DNA of 64,000 nt, taken from Hyaloperonospora brassicae (lineage: Eukaryota; Oomycota; Peronosporomycetes; Peronosporales; Peronosporaceae). This document shows, piece after piece, positions 34,101 through 43,652 of this stretch (positions within the stretch are counted from its first letter, which is position 1; every line of letters begins with the position of its first letter). The DNA lies in contig CANTFL010000223.1 of assembly GCA_947650285.1 (NCBI GenBank), forward strand, positions 124,001 to 188,000, in the 5' to 3' direction. The notes under the pieces were generated by a model. The model made no database searches and had not been told where the DNA came from. It saw nothing but the letters and a program-made list of their open reading frames with translations. The position numbers were made by a program, and so were the translations under genes.

Positions 34101-34847
34101 GCTGCTGGCGCCCTCGTAGTGTTCACGTGCGGTCTGTACTGGAACTTTGAGCACATTCTGCTGGATGACATCACGGCTGGCGTTGATACCGACAAGGGCG
34201 AAGGTGCCTACAGGAATGTCGTCTGTTCTCGCTGGATGGGCCTGGGTAACATTAGACAGGAGTATAGTAATTGCGGGGCGCGTGATCTCAATAACACGTA
34301 CCTCTTTGCTGAGAGTATCCGTGCACTGCAATATTACGAGAGCGACGAGCTCTTGTGCTTCGGCGGCGACTACGAGTGCGTGTCTGAAGGCACGTCGCGC
34401 GCGCAAACAATGGCATTTGTGTACATCACGACCATGGAGATGCTTCGCGCGTATACAGCTCGCAGCTTCACCAAATCGGTTTGCAAGGACATGTTCAGCA
34501 ACAAGTGGATGCAGATGGCTGCGCTGGGCTCGCTGGTCTTGACCCTGTCCGTCACCACTATCCCCGTTCTCAACGATCGTATCTTCGGCTTTACGTACAT
34601 CCAGTGGTACGAGTGGATGTTCTCCATGGTGTTTGCCCTGGTCATGGTCGCTTTCGGTGAAACGCTCAAGGGCGCCTACCGTCACCGCGACCGTGCTAAG
34701 CTTCGCAGGGCAGCCGAAGACAACCACATGGGTGGAATCGATGATCTCCACGTTGTGCGCAACCGCGTCGAGCCTCTTGGAATTAAACTAGGGGCCCGAG
34801 ATACATCTGCCGTGCATTCGTATAGTAAACAACTGCCTTTTCAATGA
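31191..34847 (+). CDS. P2-type cation (Ca2+) transporting ATPase
   Basis: A 1218-residue, intronless P-type ATPase that pumps a cation, most likely Ca2+, across an internal or plasma membrane. In order: a Ser-rich N-terminal extension (about 130 residues); the cation-ATPase N-domain; M1-M2; the actuator motif TGES (295-298); M4 with VPEGLP (Glu440); the phosphorylation motif DKTGT (Asp482); the hinge TGDGVND (826-832); and M5-M10 with a long M7-M8 loop. The distance from the M4 Glu to the phosphorylated Asp (42 residues) equals that of SERCA. M6 reads NLFADG (Asn922, Asp926) where SERCA has N..TD, so the site-I Thr is Ala. That favours a single site as in secretory-pathway pumps. The subtype is inferred. 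Confidence 0.9.
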   Translation: MVDPLDLHDRTPCFESSDVGQAASEVVVVALDSAQETPLPPSSSSSTCSFPYAAVETPGGSHVTRVGRDRVSIQPVDAALEDGQVAVHSSDHPTMNGDVEQVVVFSTVNRTPHESLVDIDDSIDADRQWTWPEKAVATILKDLAVDAERGLDTATALDRLDSRGPNALDEEKKTSVVGMFLMQFTNVIIGLLVAAAVASIALQEYVEGIAIIAIVTLNAVIATVQEHSASNALEALQKMTSPRCMVLRDGGRQVQIPSDQLVPGDMVVLTTGDIVPADIRLVSSADLKVNEMTLTGESEDVLKRVDAEVASSSSEKLTATNMVFASTSIALGNAIGVVVETGMSTRVGSIALLLKSGGRKADDVNCWHQSKDSNAVKMTPLQLSLHKLGVFMGTVVLGVCAIVFVVGIVRGNADPKHPDRAVWLNVVMIAVSLAVSAVPEGLPMVVTICLSTGTADMVKKNVLVRKLAAVESLGASSVICTDKTGTLTEGKMTAVKLWSDAVEYEITGTGFNPTGDILRDGESQLKGPSVSIPVRTTLLSAALCSNTRLQQEEDDHGALTWVPMGNSSEAPLIVAAAKAGIWRDDALQMYPRVIEVPFSSSRKMMISVNELPAGTSQLDLLQLPCPTKLVANVKGAPNYIVKQCTTMLRQDGSITVLTDRDRNGILQAVDTLSSEALRVLAVAIRPLDRVPFPTQEEDVEAKFQALCGSLIFIGLVASIDPPRAGVKDAIQTARQASVRTVMITGDYLKTAVAIARDIDLLPAGSDDIDVQAVDCGVLRSRSNQYVSEAELDELTSQVSVFARARPEDKLEIVKSLQRQGHVVAMTGDGVNDAPALKKADIGVAMGIAGTAVAKGASDMILTDDNFCSIVSAVEKGRQIYGNIQRFVCFLLSTNFGEISLIFTAIAIGMPNPLEPLQILVLNLFADGMAAVALSLEKGDGSVMLERPRPRSERILFGRLWVIVLSNALLIAAGALVVFTCGLYWNFEHILLDDITAGVDTDKGEGAYRNVVCSRWMGLGNIRQEYSNCGARDLNNTYLFAESIRALQYYESDELLCFGGDYECVSEGTSRAQTMAFVYITTMEMLRAYTARSFTKSVCKDMFSNKWMQMAALGSLVLTLSVTTIPVLNDRIFGFTYIQWYEWMFSMVFALVMVAFGETLKGAYRHRDRAKLRRAAEDNHMGGIDDLHVVRNRVEPLGIKLGARDTSAVHSYSKQLPFQ

Positions 34848-35193
34848 CCACTCTCACCTACCTGTGCGTTTCCGCCGTCGGACAAATGCCAGCTTTGTAA
34901 GATCACGAGGACGAACCTGCGTCCGGTTTTCGTTGTCTCACTGGTGCGGACGCGCGTTTCCGCGCGATAAGAGCACGCACTTGTCCAGTTGCGTGGCCTG
35001 TATACGGGCAAGCGAAGGACTGCTTATGAGCTCGCGGAACGGAAAAACGCACACGATGGTTGTAACAAGCTGAACAAGCGTCAATCCATTCATTTTTGGT
35101 TCGAAAGCGAGATGCAACGAGCAACACGCGCTTCCTACAGCAAGACCCGTTGTCGTCGTGATTGCTGTCTGCCGCGGCGGTGATACTTCCCAC
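34848..35193. other. Short convergent intergenic space
   Basis: It holds the 3' ends of the ATPase (plus) and the pyrophosphorylase (minus). No gene or clear motif is seen. Confidence 0.5.
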
Positions 35194-36680
35194 TTACATG
35201 ACGATAGTACCTGGGTCAGGAATGCTGTCCGAGATGGCTTTATGCGGCAGGATGAGGCCGCCGTTGATAAACTTTTCGTCCTTCACCTGCACATCGTCTC
35301 CCACAACAGTGATCCCTTCGATTCGGCACTACAGACAAAGGAACGCGTGACACAATGGTGCACTCATAAGTACCTCCTCGAGCGACGGCTACTGCAACAA
35401 GACTGCTCGCACGCACCCATCGACCAATCGTTGAGCCCCACCCGATGATGCTTGAGTGGATCCATGCGTGAGCGCGAACTGTTACGCCTCGAAGAAGCGT
35501 CGTCCGGCTGAGTCGAACGCCTACACATGAACACACGCAATCGATCAGCATAACGGTTGACACGTGAGCATGCTAGGGGCCATCGACACCGACAACAGCT
35601 CGTACCGTCTTCAATCACACATCCCGGGCCAATGACGACGTTAGGGCCAATCAAACATCCCTCGCCAATCACTGCAGTCGAGTCCACCATCACGTTGCCA
35701 ATGTACTTGGCACCCGTCGACAGCGTCTCCGGTTTCGTGCGCTCTACAAAGTCCAAATGCAGACACATGCCCGACAAGAAATCCTTCGGCTGACCAATGT
35801 CCATCCAGTAGCCCGACAGCACCATCGAGAACAGCGTTCCTTCTGCGGCCATTTGCGGGAACACTTCTTTCTCAATCGACGTCGGACGCAGCTGGATACG
35901 GTCCAGCACTTCACGGTTGAAAATGTAGATGCCTGCATTGATCTTGTTGCCCACGTACTCGCGCGGCTTCTCCACAAAGCGCTGGATCTGTCCATCGTCA
36001 TTCGAGATCACTACACCGTATTTTGACGGCTCGTCCACTCGAGTCACGAGCAAAGTGCCTTCTGCTCCATGAGTTTTGTGAAAGTCCAGGAAGTCCTGCA
36101 GCCGGTACTCGCAAATGACGTCGCTGTTGAACACAAAGAACGGGTCACCGTCGTCCAGCAGCTCCCGTGCGAGAGCCAATGGCCCCGCCGTACCCAATGG
36201 CTCGGTCTCATGGGAACACGAGATCTTGATATGGTACTGTCAACAATCGAAAACAAGTCAATTATTGACAACAGCATACAAAACAATGGCCGTGCAAGTG
36301 TCAAAAACAAGCGCAACGCAAGATACGTCCTGCCAAACGTCTCTCTGCACCTTCTTTTCCATCGACTCGAGAGCGGCCAACATCACTTGAGGCTGGTAAT
36401 TGACGGCCAAAATGACTTCGGTCACGCCCACCTTCATTTTGACAAGACCACAACCGATCGACACACAATGCCAATAAATCGTCAGTAACTTTCTGTTTTT
36501 GACACTGTGATGTCGAAAACGACAGAAATCGGCGGTCAGGACGCGTCGTACCGCCACGAGTGCCTCGATCTGATGCACGACGATCGACTTGTTGCAGAAC
36601 TCCACCAGTGGCTTTGGACACGATAGTGTGAGCGGCCGTAGCCGCGTGCCGAAGCCGCCCACGAGGATCAGCGCCTTCAT
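35194..36680 (-). CDS. Mannose-1-phosphate guanylyltransferase (GDP-mannose pyrophosphorylase)
   Basis: Makes GDP-mannose from GTP and mannose-1-phosphate in the cytosol, feeding glycosylation, GPI anchors and wall mannans. Five exons are predicted on the minus strand: 36680-36552, 36431-36351, 36236-35606, 35520-35417 and 35328-35194. All have GT..AG introns of 120, 114, 85 and 88 bp, and the joined length is 359 residues, the family norm. The N-terminus has the nucleotide-binding signature [11 protein letters not shown] (8-18) and PKP, then the metal-binding FNSD (Asp109) and FVEKP (157-161). The C-terminal third is a hexapeptide left-handed beta helix ([17 protein letters not shown]...) ending [12 protein letters not shown]. 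Exons 1, 2, 4 and 5 are too short to show as long open frames. Confidence 0.95.
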
Positions 36681-36746
36681 TTGTCGCAGAGAGAGGTGGT
36701 AATGGTGTTTGACGCACCTTCGTGCGACATTGTCAGAAAACCTCAA

Positions 36747-36797
36747 GGGAATAAAGACCGCAAGGGAATAAAGACCGCAAGGGAATAAAGACCGCAA
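36747..36797 (+). repeat. 17-bp tandem repeat, three copies
   Basis: The unit GGGAATAAAGACCGCAA occurs three times without change, with part-units on both sides. It lies about 65-115 bp upstream of the GDP-mannose pyrophosphorylase start, in its promoter or 5' leader. Confidence 0.9.
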
Positions 36798-36799
36798 GT

Positions 36800-38767
36800 G
36801 AATAGGTACCGTGACTAGCTACCGCGAATAGATACATGTGCAGAGTGCGCGCTATTTCTAACTGAGTTTCTACTCGGTGCTCGTCCACGACGGACATAAG
36901 GTGGTACGCACTTTTCACGAGTACCAGATGGTACAGTAACGACCACATGGACGAGTAAAAAAAAGAACAGCTTGATACCTTTTCCGAATCTATGCGCATA
37001 TGAAGCAGCGACTAGTAGAGTTACTGATCCTTTGCATGGAGGTACTCCATAGTTGCTCACTTTCAAATAGTATCTGCGTGTATTCACACATGTCCTTACC
37101 CTTGCAATTGGCGCACCAACCTCAGCTTCTTTTCGTGTACCGAGTAAGCTGTGATCACGACAAAAGAGATTGTGTCGGACATCTTTTGTCTAGGAATTCT
37201 TTACAACATACGCCGGCCGAAGATGCAATTGCGCGCTCATGGACACCTCAGCTCAGCAGCTAAGCAATCTGTATTGTCTAGATCGTACTGGAATACCATT
37301 TACGAGCGTCACGCTCGCCGGCGGCTTTTGCAACGTGCTTGATTCCTGATTCGGTATTTATTATGAGACCTCGATGTTGTCTCGTGTGGCCACGGCGACC
37401 GAGAGACACTGTCTGGAGTCATGGTGGGTCCGATTGCAGTACAATGGCGTCCGAACCGCGGGATCGGCGGCACCCGACATGGACCGAGCAAAACTTTGTT
37501 GCGAGTCGCTTGCCGTTTCTCGACACGAAAAAGACTCTTTAGCATGTCGATTGGATACACTTCGTCTAAATCGCCATGCTTGGCAGTCTAGGTGTGGTGC
37601 CAGGGGCGCTCAATTTGCTGAGTTGTTGCAGACTGCGTGGTAGATACGCCAGTACACCACACGCAATCGCATCGTGCGAGGTAGTAAGAGCGCTTTTGAC
37701 GGTACACGGAATGCCATCTTGCACGCATATATGTATCTTGAACGTTATCTTGCTTGCAGTTTAAGTAATAGAAGCTCTGGTAACTATTGACATCCGAACT
37801 GCTCTTGTCAACTACATATATAACCGGGTATCGGAAACGATTAGCAACACGACTGGTCTTCATCGCAGCCATGTAAGTAGGTGACTTCGCTGTCATCGAT
37901 GACAATGCCAGTGCATGACGTGCTGTTCGATCACTTACACATGCAGCCCAGCTTTCAGCACGTGTGGTTTCTGCGTACCATCGAGATAATGGGTCTTGTT
38001 GAGTTTGTAGTCTCTCTCGCTGTGCAAATGTAGCCACCAGGCACACTCATGTTCCCTTAGACATCACACTGAATCGTACACATAGCTTCACCGTCAATGG
38101 ACTTTCGTTTGATAAAGCTTTTCTCCGCGAAACAGCGCAACCGATGCGATGGATGTCGACTCCTTACCTGGCAGAAGTTATTGTAGAATTCATCGCTGCG
38201 TCACTTTTCGATGGCCAAGCTGTTGCAGTCGCCACTACATGTTGTGACACTGCAATTGACCAGCGGTGTTGCGTCCCGTATCGGCATACAAATGCTGGCA
38301 GGACAGAAACCTACGGCTTCTTTCTACCACTCACTCAGCGTCGTGGTTGCAACTTAATATGACCACGAAACATCAACTCGCCTGCATCTTATTTATTGCC
38401 GATTGCTGACACGGGCGAGTTCAATGCAGCAGACGAAGTCACACTAACGTACATGGCGATGAATACACACCGACGATAACAGTACGTTCAGTCTCTTCTT
38501 CCACCACTGTCTTACCGGTTCCATTTGTAAACATCGTGTTGCAGAGCAAACGGATGTGCACCACAATATTGCAATGTGCGAGAGAGACTGAACGATGTAC
38601 CCTCAGTATGTCGACAAATCTCCGTCTATCGCTTCTTCTTCTTCTCCACTCGATTGACCTCAAGTTCTGTGAAAGGCGACGGACGTATTGAGATTATTGA
38701 GTTGCGTGGTGCACATCACTTGCACAACTCACGGGCCAGTGCCATATTGAAATGCAACAGTTAGAAA
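36800..38767. other. Intergenic, no supported gene
   Basis: Two kilobases with only short frames on both strands. None shows a recognisable domain or a consistent splice pattern. It separates the pyrophosphorylase promoter from the LYR gene promoter. Small unrecognised exons cannot be excluded. Confidence 0.4.
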
Positions 38768-39249
38768 ATGGCACGGCTTGACAAGCGGAAAGAAGTGCTG
38801 CGTTTGTACCGCAAGATCCTGCGCTCGACGCGTATGTTTTTGCACCCTAACGAACAAGGGCAGCCGTGGTCGTCGGTGCTCCAGCAAAATGCTCGCACGG
38901 AGATTGAGCAGAATCGCCACGAGACGGTTGGCGTTTGTTACGGATGTTTGTCAGCGAAAGCAGTTGGCAACTCTACTGTGATATTTATCGAACAATGTTG
39001 CAATAGGATAGCGAAACCATTTCCAAGCGCATTCTCTTTGGCTGGCAATGTCTGCACGAAGTCCGAGAAAAGGTCCGTTGACTAAACTATGTCGTGTTAC
39101 GTTGCAAACATTTTTTGATCTGTGGCTGACTCATTGTAACACTTGTGAATATTTTTTGGGGTTGGGTGCAATTGCTGATTCAGATGCAAGAAAAGCAGCA
39201 GCAACTGTCGCGCGAGCGCGATAATGATAGGACTTCCTCAAACCAATGA
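38768..39249 (+). CDS. LYR-motif (Complex1_LYR) mitochondrial protein
   Basis: A small LYR protein, a family that binds mitochondrial acyl-carrier protein and helps assemble respiratory complexes or Fe-S clusters. Three exons are predicted: 38768-38926, 39007-39072 and 39184-39249, all in phase 0, with GT..AG introns of 80 and 111 bp. The product is 96 residues. The motif LRLYRKIL places Leu13-Tyr14-Arg15 at the usual N-terminal site. A second conserved part reads HETDSETISKRI across the first join, then HEVREKMQEKQQQ. The exon joins restore the expected family pattern, which supports them. I cannot say which LYRM subtype it is. Confidence 0.8.
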
Positions 39250-40189
39250 CCTGTCATTCGATCAGACTGTGGACGTCAAGTGAACAAGTCCATGGACACG
39301 TCATGTTCAACTTACTGCTACCTCATAACGACGTCAGCTGCGCAGGAATAGGACATAGTGAGTGGCTTTGGTACTGAGAGTGAGCCAAACGCTCCTGCAA
39401 CGACCCAGTTACAAACGAGACAGCACATTGCCGATCACTTTCAGAGTGGAGGTACATTGCAAAAAAATACGTGACTCGTTATTGATCGTGTCTAGTACAC
39501 TACAGTGCACGTTCGTCCAGGTCGGCCATGAAAGTGTTGATCAAGTCTTATGCAGGAGCTGCTCAAAGTTTTCTGAACTCGCTGGGTTTGCCTTTGATCA
39601 GCATCACAACTGCGGGAAAGTGGTAGTGCCGAGACACTTCCTCTTCTTCGATTCATGACTCGATCACAAGACAAATTTGATTCCGGAACGACTCGATCAG
39701 ACTTTGCACAGGCAAAGTCATGCTGAGTTTACTCGTGACAGTACGCCTTATCGACGGCAAGCAGAGCTACACATCGAGATGCATTGGAAGCAGATACTTG
39801 CAAACCGCTTGATGTGTGTGTCCGTTGATGAGCACATTGGATAGCAACATCACTTGCGTTGAATGCAGTCATGCGCGACCCACAAACCATTTCGACCACA
39901 TTACCACAAGACACGACCTTGTGCCACTTTCGGAGTCAAAGGCTCGACTGTGACTTGATCTGGCTTTAGACGTGGTAAGTGATGGTGGTGGCTCATACGT
40001 ACAATGAGAAGTCAATACGGCACGCACGATCGAGACAATCAGCAGACGTTATCATGTTACGCATGAGAAGGGCCTGGTCAACATGACGCGCGAGAAGGTG
40101 GATCGAACACGGCATTTTGATTCATTGGATCGACTGCTCCGTTCGAGCTCTTGAGTCGTGTCTTCTTCAGGCAGCATCTGCCTCATCGC
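39250..40189. other. Intergenic, no supported gene
   Basis: Short frames only. It lies between the 3' ends of the LYR gene (plus) and the OTU gene (minus), so it is a convergent interval with no promoter needed. Confidence 0.45.
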
Positions 40190-41547
40190 TCACGTATCTT
40201 TCGGTTGCAGCTTCTTTTGCATCTTAGCGGCTTTGCGGGCTTGTCGCTGCTCTTTCTTGTTCATCGTCTTACTACTTGCCTTACGGTCCGTTCCGGCTGC
40301 TACTTGTAGCTGGTCACTGAGAGCACTGGCTAGTCGATCGACTTCACCGTCTACTGGAACGGCAGGTAGCTCCGGAACAACGCACTGATGCGATGAATCA
40401 TCAGCTGCAGCAGCAGCAGAGCTCGCGTGTGTCTGCCATCGCTGCACGATCGAAGACAAGATCGCTCAACGCAAACTCAGGACAAACTTGCAGCAACGAT
40501 GAGAAGCCATACAGCAACAAGTGCACGCACCTTTGCAAAATCGTCTGCACGGAAGCCATCACAATCCAACTGAATCGGTCGTGGCACGCCGACAAGGTCG
40601 ACAGGGTCCGTTATACTTCGCACGCTGTCGTAGTGGTCTTCACCATGGAAAGCGACGTGAACAAATCGCGTAGGCCTAAGGCGATCGCACTCGATGACCA
40701 TGATCCGGGCACTTGGTTGGTCTTGATGGACGACCACGTACACCTGGAAAAGTCGAGCAGCAGCGTATAGTTCTTGATTGCCACCCCACGTGCCATCCTT
40801 TCGCATCCGCCCGCAGTACTGATATCCAGAATAACAACAAAAGAAGCGTCAATGAGCTCTCATCATCCCCACACACATAAACACATCGATACACGCCAAA
40901 GCTGCCAACTTGCAGGTATACCTTTTCAAAAGTCTCACCGTCTTCCATGAACGGTTCAAAGTCGGCGCGATGTTGTTCCAGATAGTCGACGATTTTCTAC
41001 CCACAACGCCACACGTGCCCTGTCAGTCTCATGAGAGGGCATCACAACCGTACGATATCTTTACAAACTGACTTCACGAGCTTTTTGATGTTGGGTCTGG
41101 TCGCCAAACAATTGATCAGCGAGCGCGCTGCAACAAGAAGCTGAACGTTGTGGGCCCATTGATTGCATGACACAAGTACGCCAGCAACAGACACTTTCTG
41201 ACGTACCGAAAGAGACAATTGCCATCGGCTTCGACCTCCTACAGCAGCAGTCAATTCACCACAGCGAAAAAAGGCACCAGACACACCTCTTTATGAACAA
41301 CAACAACCACAACAACCACAAAAAACCCACAATAACAACAATAATAACACAAAGTAGTTTCGGGATATACCACTCAACTTCAACGTACCAGCAGTTTGCA
41401 GCCAATGTGGTGCAACTGTGTCCGCATGAGTGCCAGCGCTTCGCCATTCACCACGTGCGACGACGATCGTTTCTTCTTTGATTTTGTATGGCGGCGGCGC
41501 GTTGTTGTCGTGGGCACACTGTGGTCGAGCTTTATGGTCGCAAACAT
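40190..41547 (-). CDS. OTU-domain deubiquitinase (OTUD3-like)
   Basis: A cysteine protease of the ovarian-tumour family that removes ubiquitin from proteins. Six exons are predicted on the minus strand: 41547-41389, 41238-41207, 41127-41073, 40996-40922, 40818-40531 and 40441-40190, giving 286 residues. Splicing places KEVEADGNCLFRALADQLFG-like text in frame, with the catalytic Asp58 and Cys61 in DGNC. It then gives EKIVDYLEQHRADFEPFMED, GTWGGNQEL, and the catalytic His169 in GEDHYDSVR. The Lys-rich C-terminus (KKEQRQARKAAKMQKK) may bind RNA or act as a nuclear signal. The donor after exon 3 (GTCAGT) is weak but is the only one that keeps the frame. The gene is divergent from the Fcf2 gene across a 573-bp shared promoter. 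Confidence 0.85.
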
Positions 41548-41828
41548 GCCTTTCTGGGAGAGAAAAAAAGCACAAGAAACAAAAAGCACACAAAGAAAAA
41601 AAGACACAATGCGTGAGAACCAAAGGCGTTGCCGGATAGCAATGTGTATGCATATACACATAGATACATAGTATGTGCTACGAACAGTAGATGGCTTGTG
41701 GCGTAGCGCTTTTGACGTCTTGCGGCCCATGACGAAAGTGTGGGAATAATAAGGACTACGCTTGGCAAGCCCCCGGACGACGGCAATAGCAATTATTGTG
41801 TCCTCTTCTACGCGCAACAATGCTGCAT

Positions 41829-41970
41829 TGTGTCCGACCAGAGACGACCTCGAGCGATATTGTCTTGCTATTGTGTCCGACCAGAGACGACCTCGAGCGA
41901 TATTGTCCCGCTGTTGTGTCCGACCGGCGACGACCTCGAGCGATATTGTCTTGTGATTGTGTCCGACCAC
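41829..41970 (+). repeat. 43-bp tandem repeat, three copies plus a partial
   Basis: The unit starts TGTGTCCGACCAGAGACGAC and includes CTCGAGCGATATTGTC. Three copies run 41829-41957 with a few changes, and a fourth begins at 41958 and stops after the first 12 bases. It lies between the divergent OTU and Fcf2 starts (41547 and 42121), so any promoter function would be shared. Confidence 0.9.
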
Positions 41971-42120
41971 AAACCACAAACGACCAATGACCGTCTCCCA
42001 CTCCAGTTCCTCCAGTTCTCCCGTCGTCCCCGTCTTTTCTTCTGCAAACTACATTTGCAGCTCGAGCTACACCCAACCTACAACCCGCGCGAGCCAACCA
42101 ATTGTCGGAACAGCGTCGTG

Positions 42121-43169
42121 ATGGTCGAGACCCGCCGGACGTCGCGTCGGCTCCAGGCAAAGGCAACAGCTGCGGCCTCGAGCCCCACGCCGTGTGCTGC
42201 AGTTGACCCACCAGCAGCCACTCGTGCGAGCGCTGGCGCAGGACAATTAGCAGCTGCGAGCGAAGAGCAGTTAGAACAAGTGACGTTACCCATTTCAGAG
42301 CCAAAGACGAAGAAGAAGCAGAAGAAGATGACTCGTGTTGAAGCTGAAGCTATAGAGGTCAAACAGGAGGAGCACGAGCAAGAGAAGAAGAAGGACAATG
42401 AAGAAGAAGAAGAAGAAGAGGACGACGAGGATATTGATCAATACGTACGTGCCTGATACATATCGGTCTGTGTGCTTCGGCGCTGACTCAAAGTCGTGTG
42501 TTGTTGCAGGCTCTTGTTGCTGCGTCGGGGCTCAACCTGTCGAGATGTACGGCGGCTTCCCAGTCGGTGCCAGTGGCTGCGCACGTAACCCGACACGTGT
42601 CTACTGCTGAGCTGGTCAAGCAGCGCATGGTGCCCAACAAGCTCGACAGCGGTGCGGCATTGCCGTACCAGACGTTCTTCAGCTTTGACGGGACAAAGCG
42701 CTCGAGTGCTGCTGCACTGCGTGCCGAGGCACAGGCGTTGGAAGAAGCCCACATCATTGCAGCCAGCCGGAAAGCGGTCGCGCACTCGGAGCGACAGCGC
42801 GTCGAGTCGCAGCACAGAAAGTCGGCGGGGCGCCGCTGGTTCAACTTTGAGTCGGAAGAGCTGACGGCCGATGCGCGTCGGGACTTTGCTCTCCTCCGGA
42901 TGCGAAACTACTTGGACCCGAAAAAGTTCTACAAGAGCTCCGACCACTCGCGCGCGTTGCCCAAGCACTTCCAAATGGGTCAGGTCATTGAGGGCGCGCA
43001 CGAGTTCCACTCGGCGCGTCTGACCAAGAAACAGCGTCGCCAAACCTTTACCGACGAGATCATGGCCGACGACGATATCGTCCGGTACACTCACCGCGTG
43101 GCCGGCAACATCCAAGCAGCAGCAGCAACTCGCAGGGCTCCAGGCCGTCCGAAGAAGCGACGGAACTAG
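42121..43169 (+). CDS. Fcf2-type pre-rRNA processing protein
   Basis: A nucleolar factor of the small-subunit processome, needed for early 18S rRNA cleavages. Two exons, 42121-42444 and 42510-43169, with a 65-bp GT..AG intron in phase 0, give 327 residues. The N-terminus is Ala/Ser/Thr-rich, then Lys-rich and strongly acidic (EEEEEEEDDED, about 94-104), typical of nucleolar proteins. The Fcf2 domain runs from about Trp218 (RRWFNFESEEL) through LRMRNYLDPKKFYK, LPKHFQMGQVIEG and FHSARLTKKQRRQTFTDEI. The C-terminus RAPGRPKKRR is an AT-hook or nuclear signal. All family landmarks are present in order. Confidence 0.92.
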
Positions 43170-43652
43170 GTGGAGGCTGGACGATCAATCAATCGATCGA
43201 TCGCTCGATTGATCGCTCGACCTTCTCCACTATTTCTCTGCCAAGCAATGTAGAGTCTCTTGACGCTTTTGTGTTTCTCTCACGTGTGTACGTCTTTCGC
43301 GTCGTGCTGCGTATGCTGTTGTCAGGCACAGGACACGGCATCGAGTGGACGTGGTCTTGTGCTGATGGTGGCGTGTGTGCTTTGTGTGGTACTTCCGCCG
43401 TTGAGAGTGCATGTTGATGGCGGTGGACGAAAAAGCACGAAGCCGTTAACGGCCGTTGCCATCGTCGTCGTCGTCGTCGTCGTCATCGTCGTCATTTCAT
43501 GTGGTTGAACGTGCACCTAGTGCGACACCACTCTCATCCTGTCACGAGCTGACAGAATGCGATCTCGTTCGTCCGACGCATCACGTCACATCTGAAGCTC
43601 CGAGCTGCACGCTGCACAAGAGCTGGAGAGCGGACCAAGCAGCAGCATTCTG
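43170..43652. other. Intergenic with CGATCAAT and GTC repeats
   Basis: Just after the Fcf2 stop, 43181-43222 has overlapping ATCAATCGATCGATCGCTC text, a self-complementary stretch that could form a hairpin. A (GTC)n run lies at about 43465-43495. No gene is seen. Confidence 0.45.
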
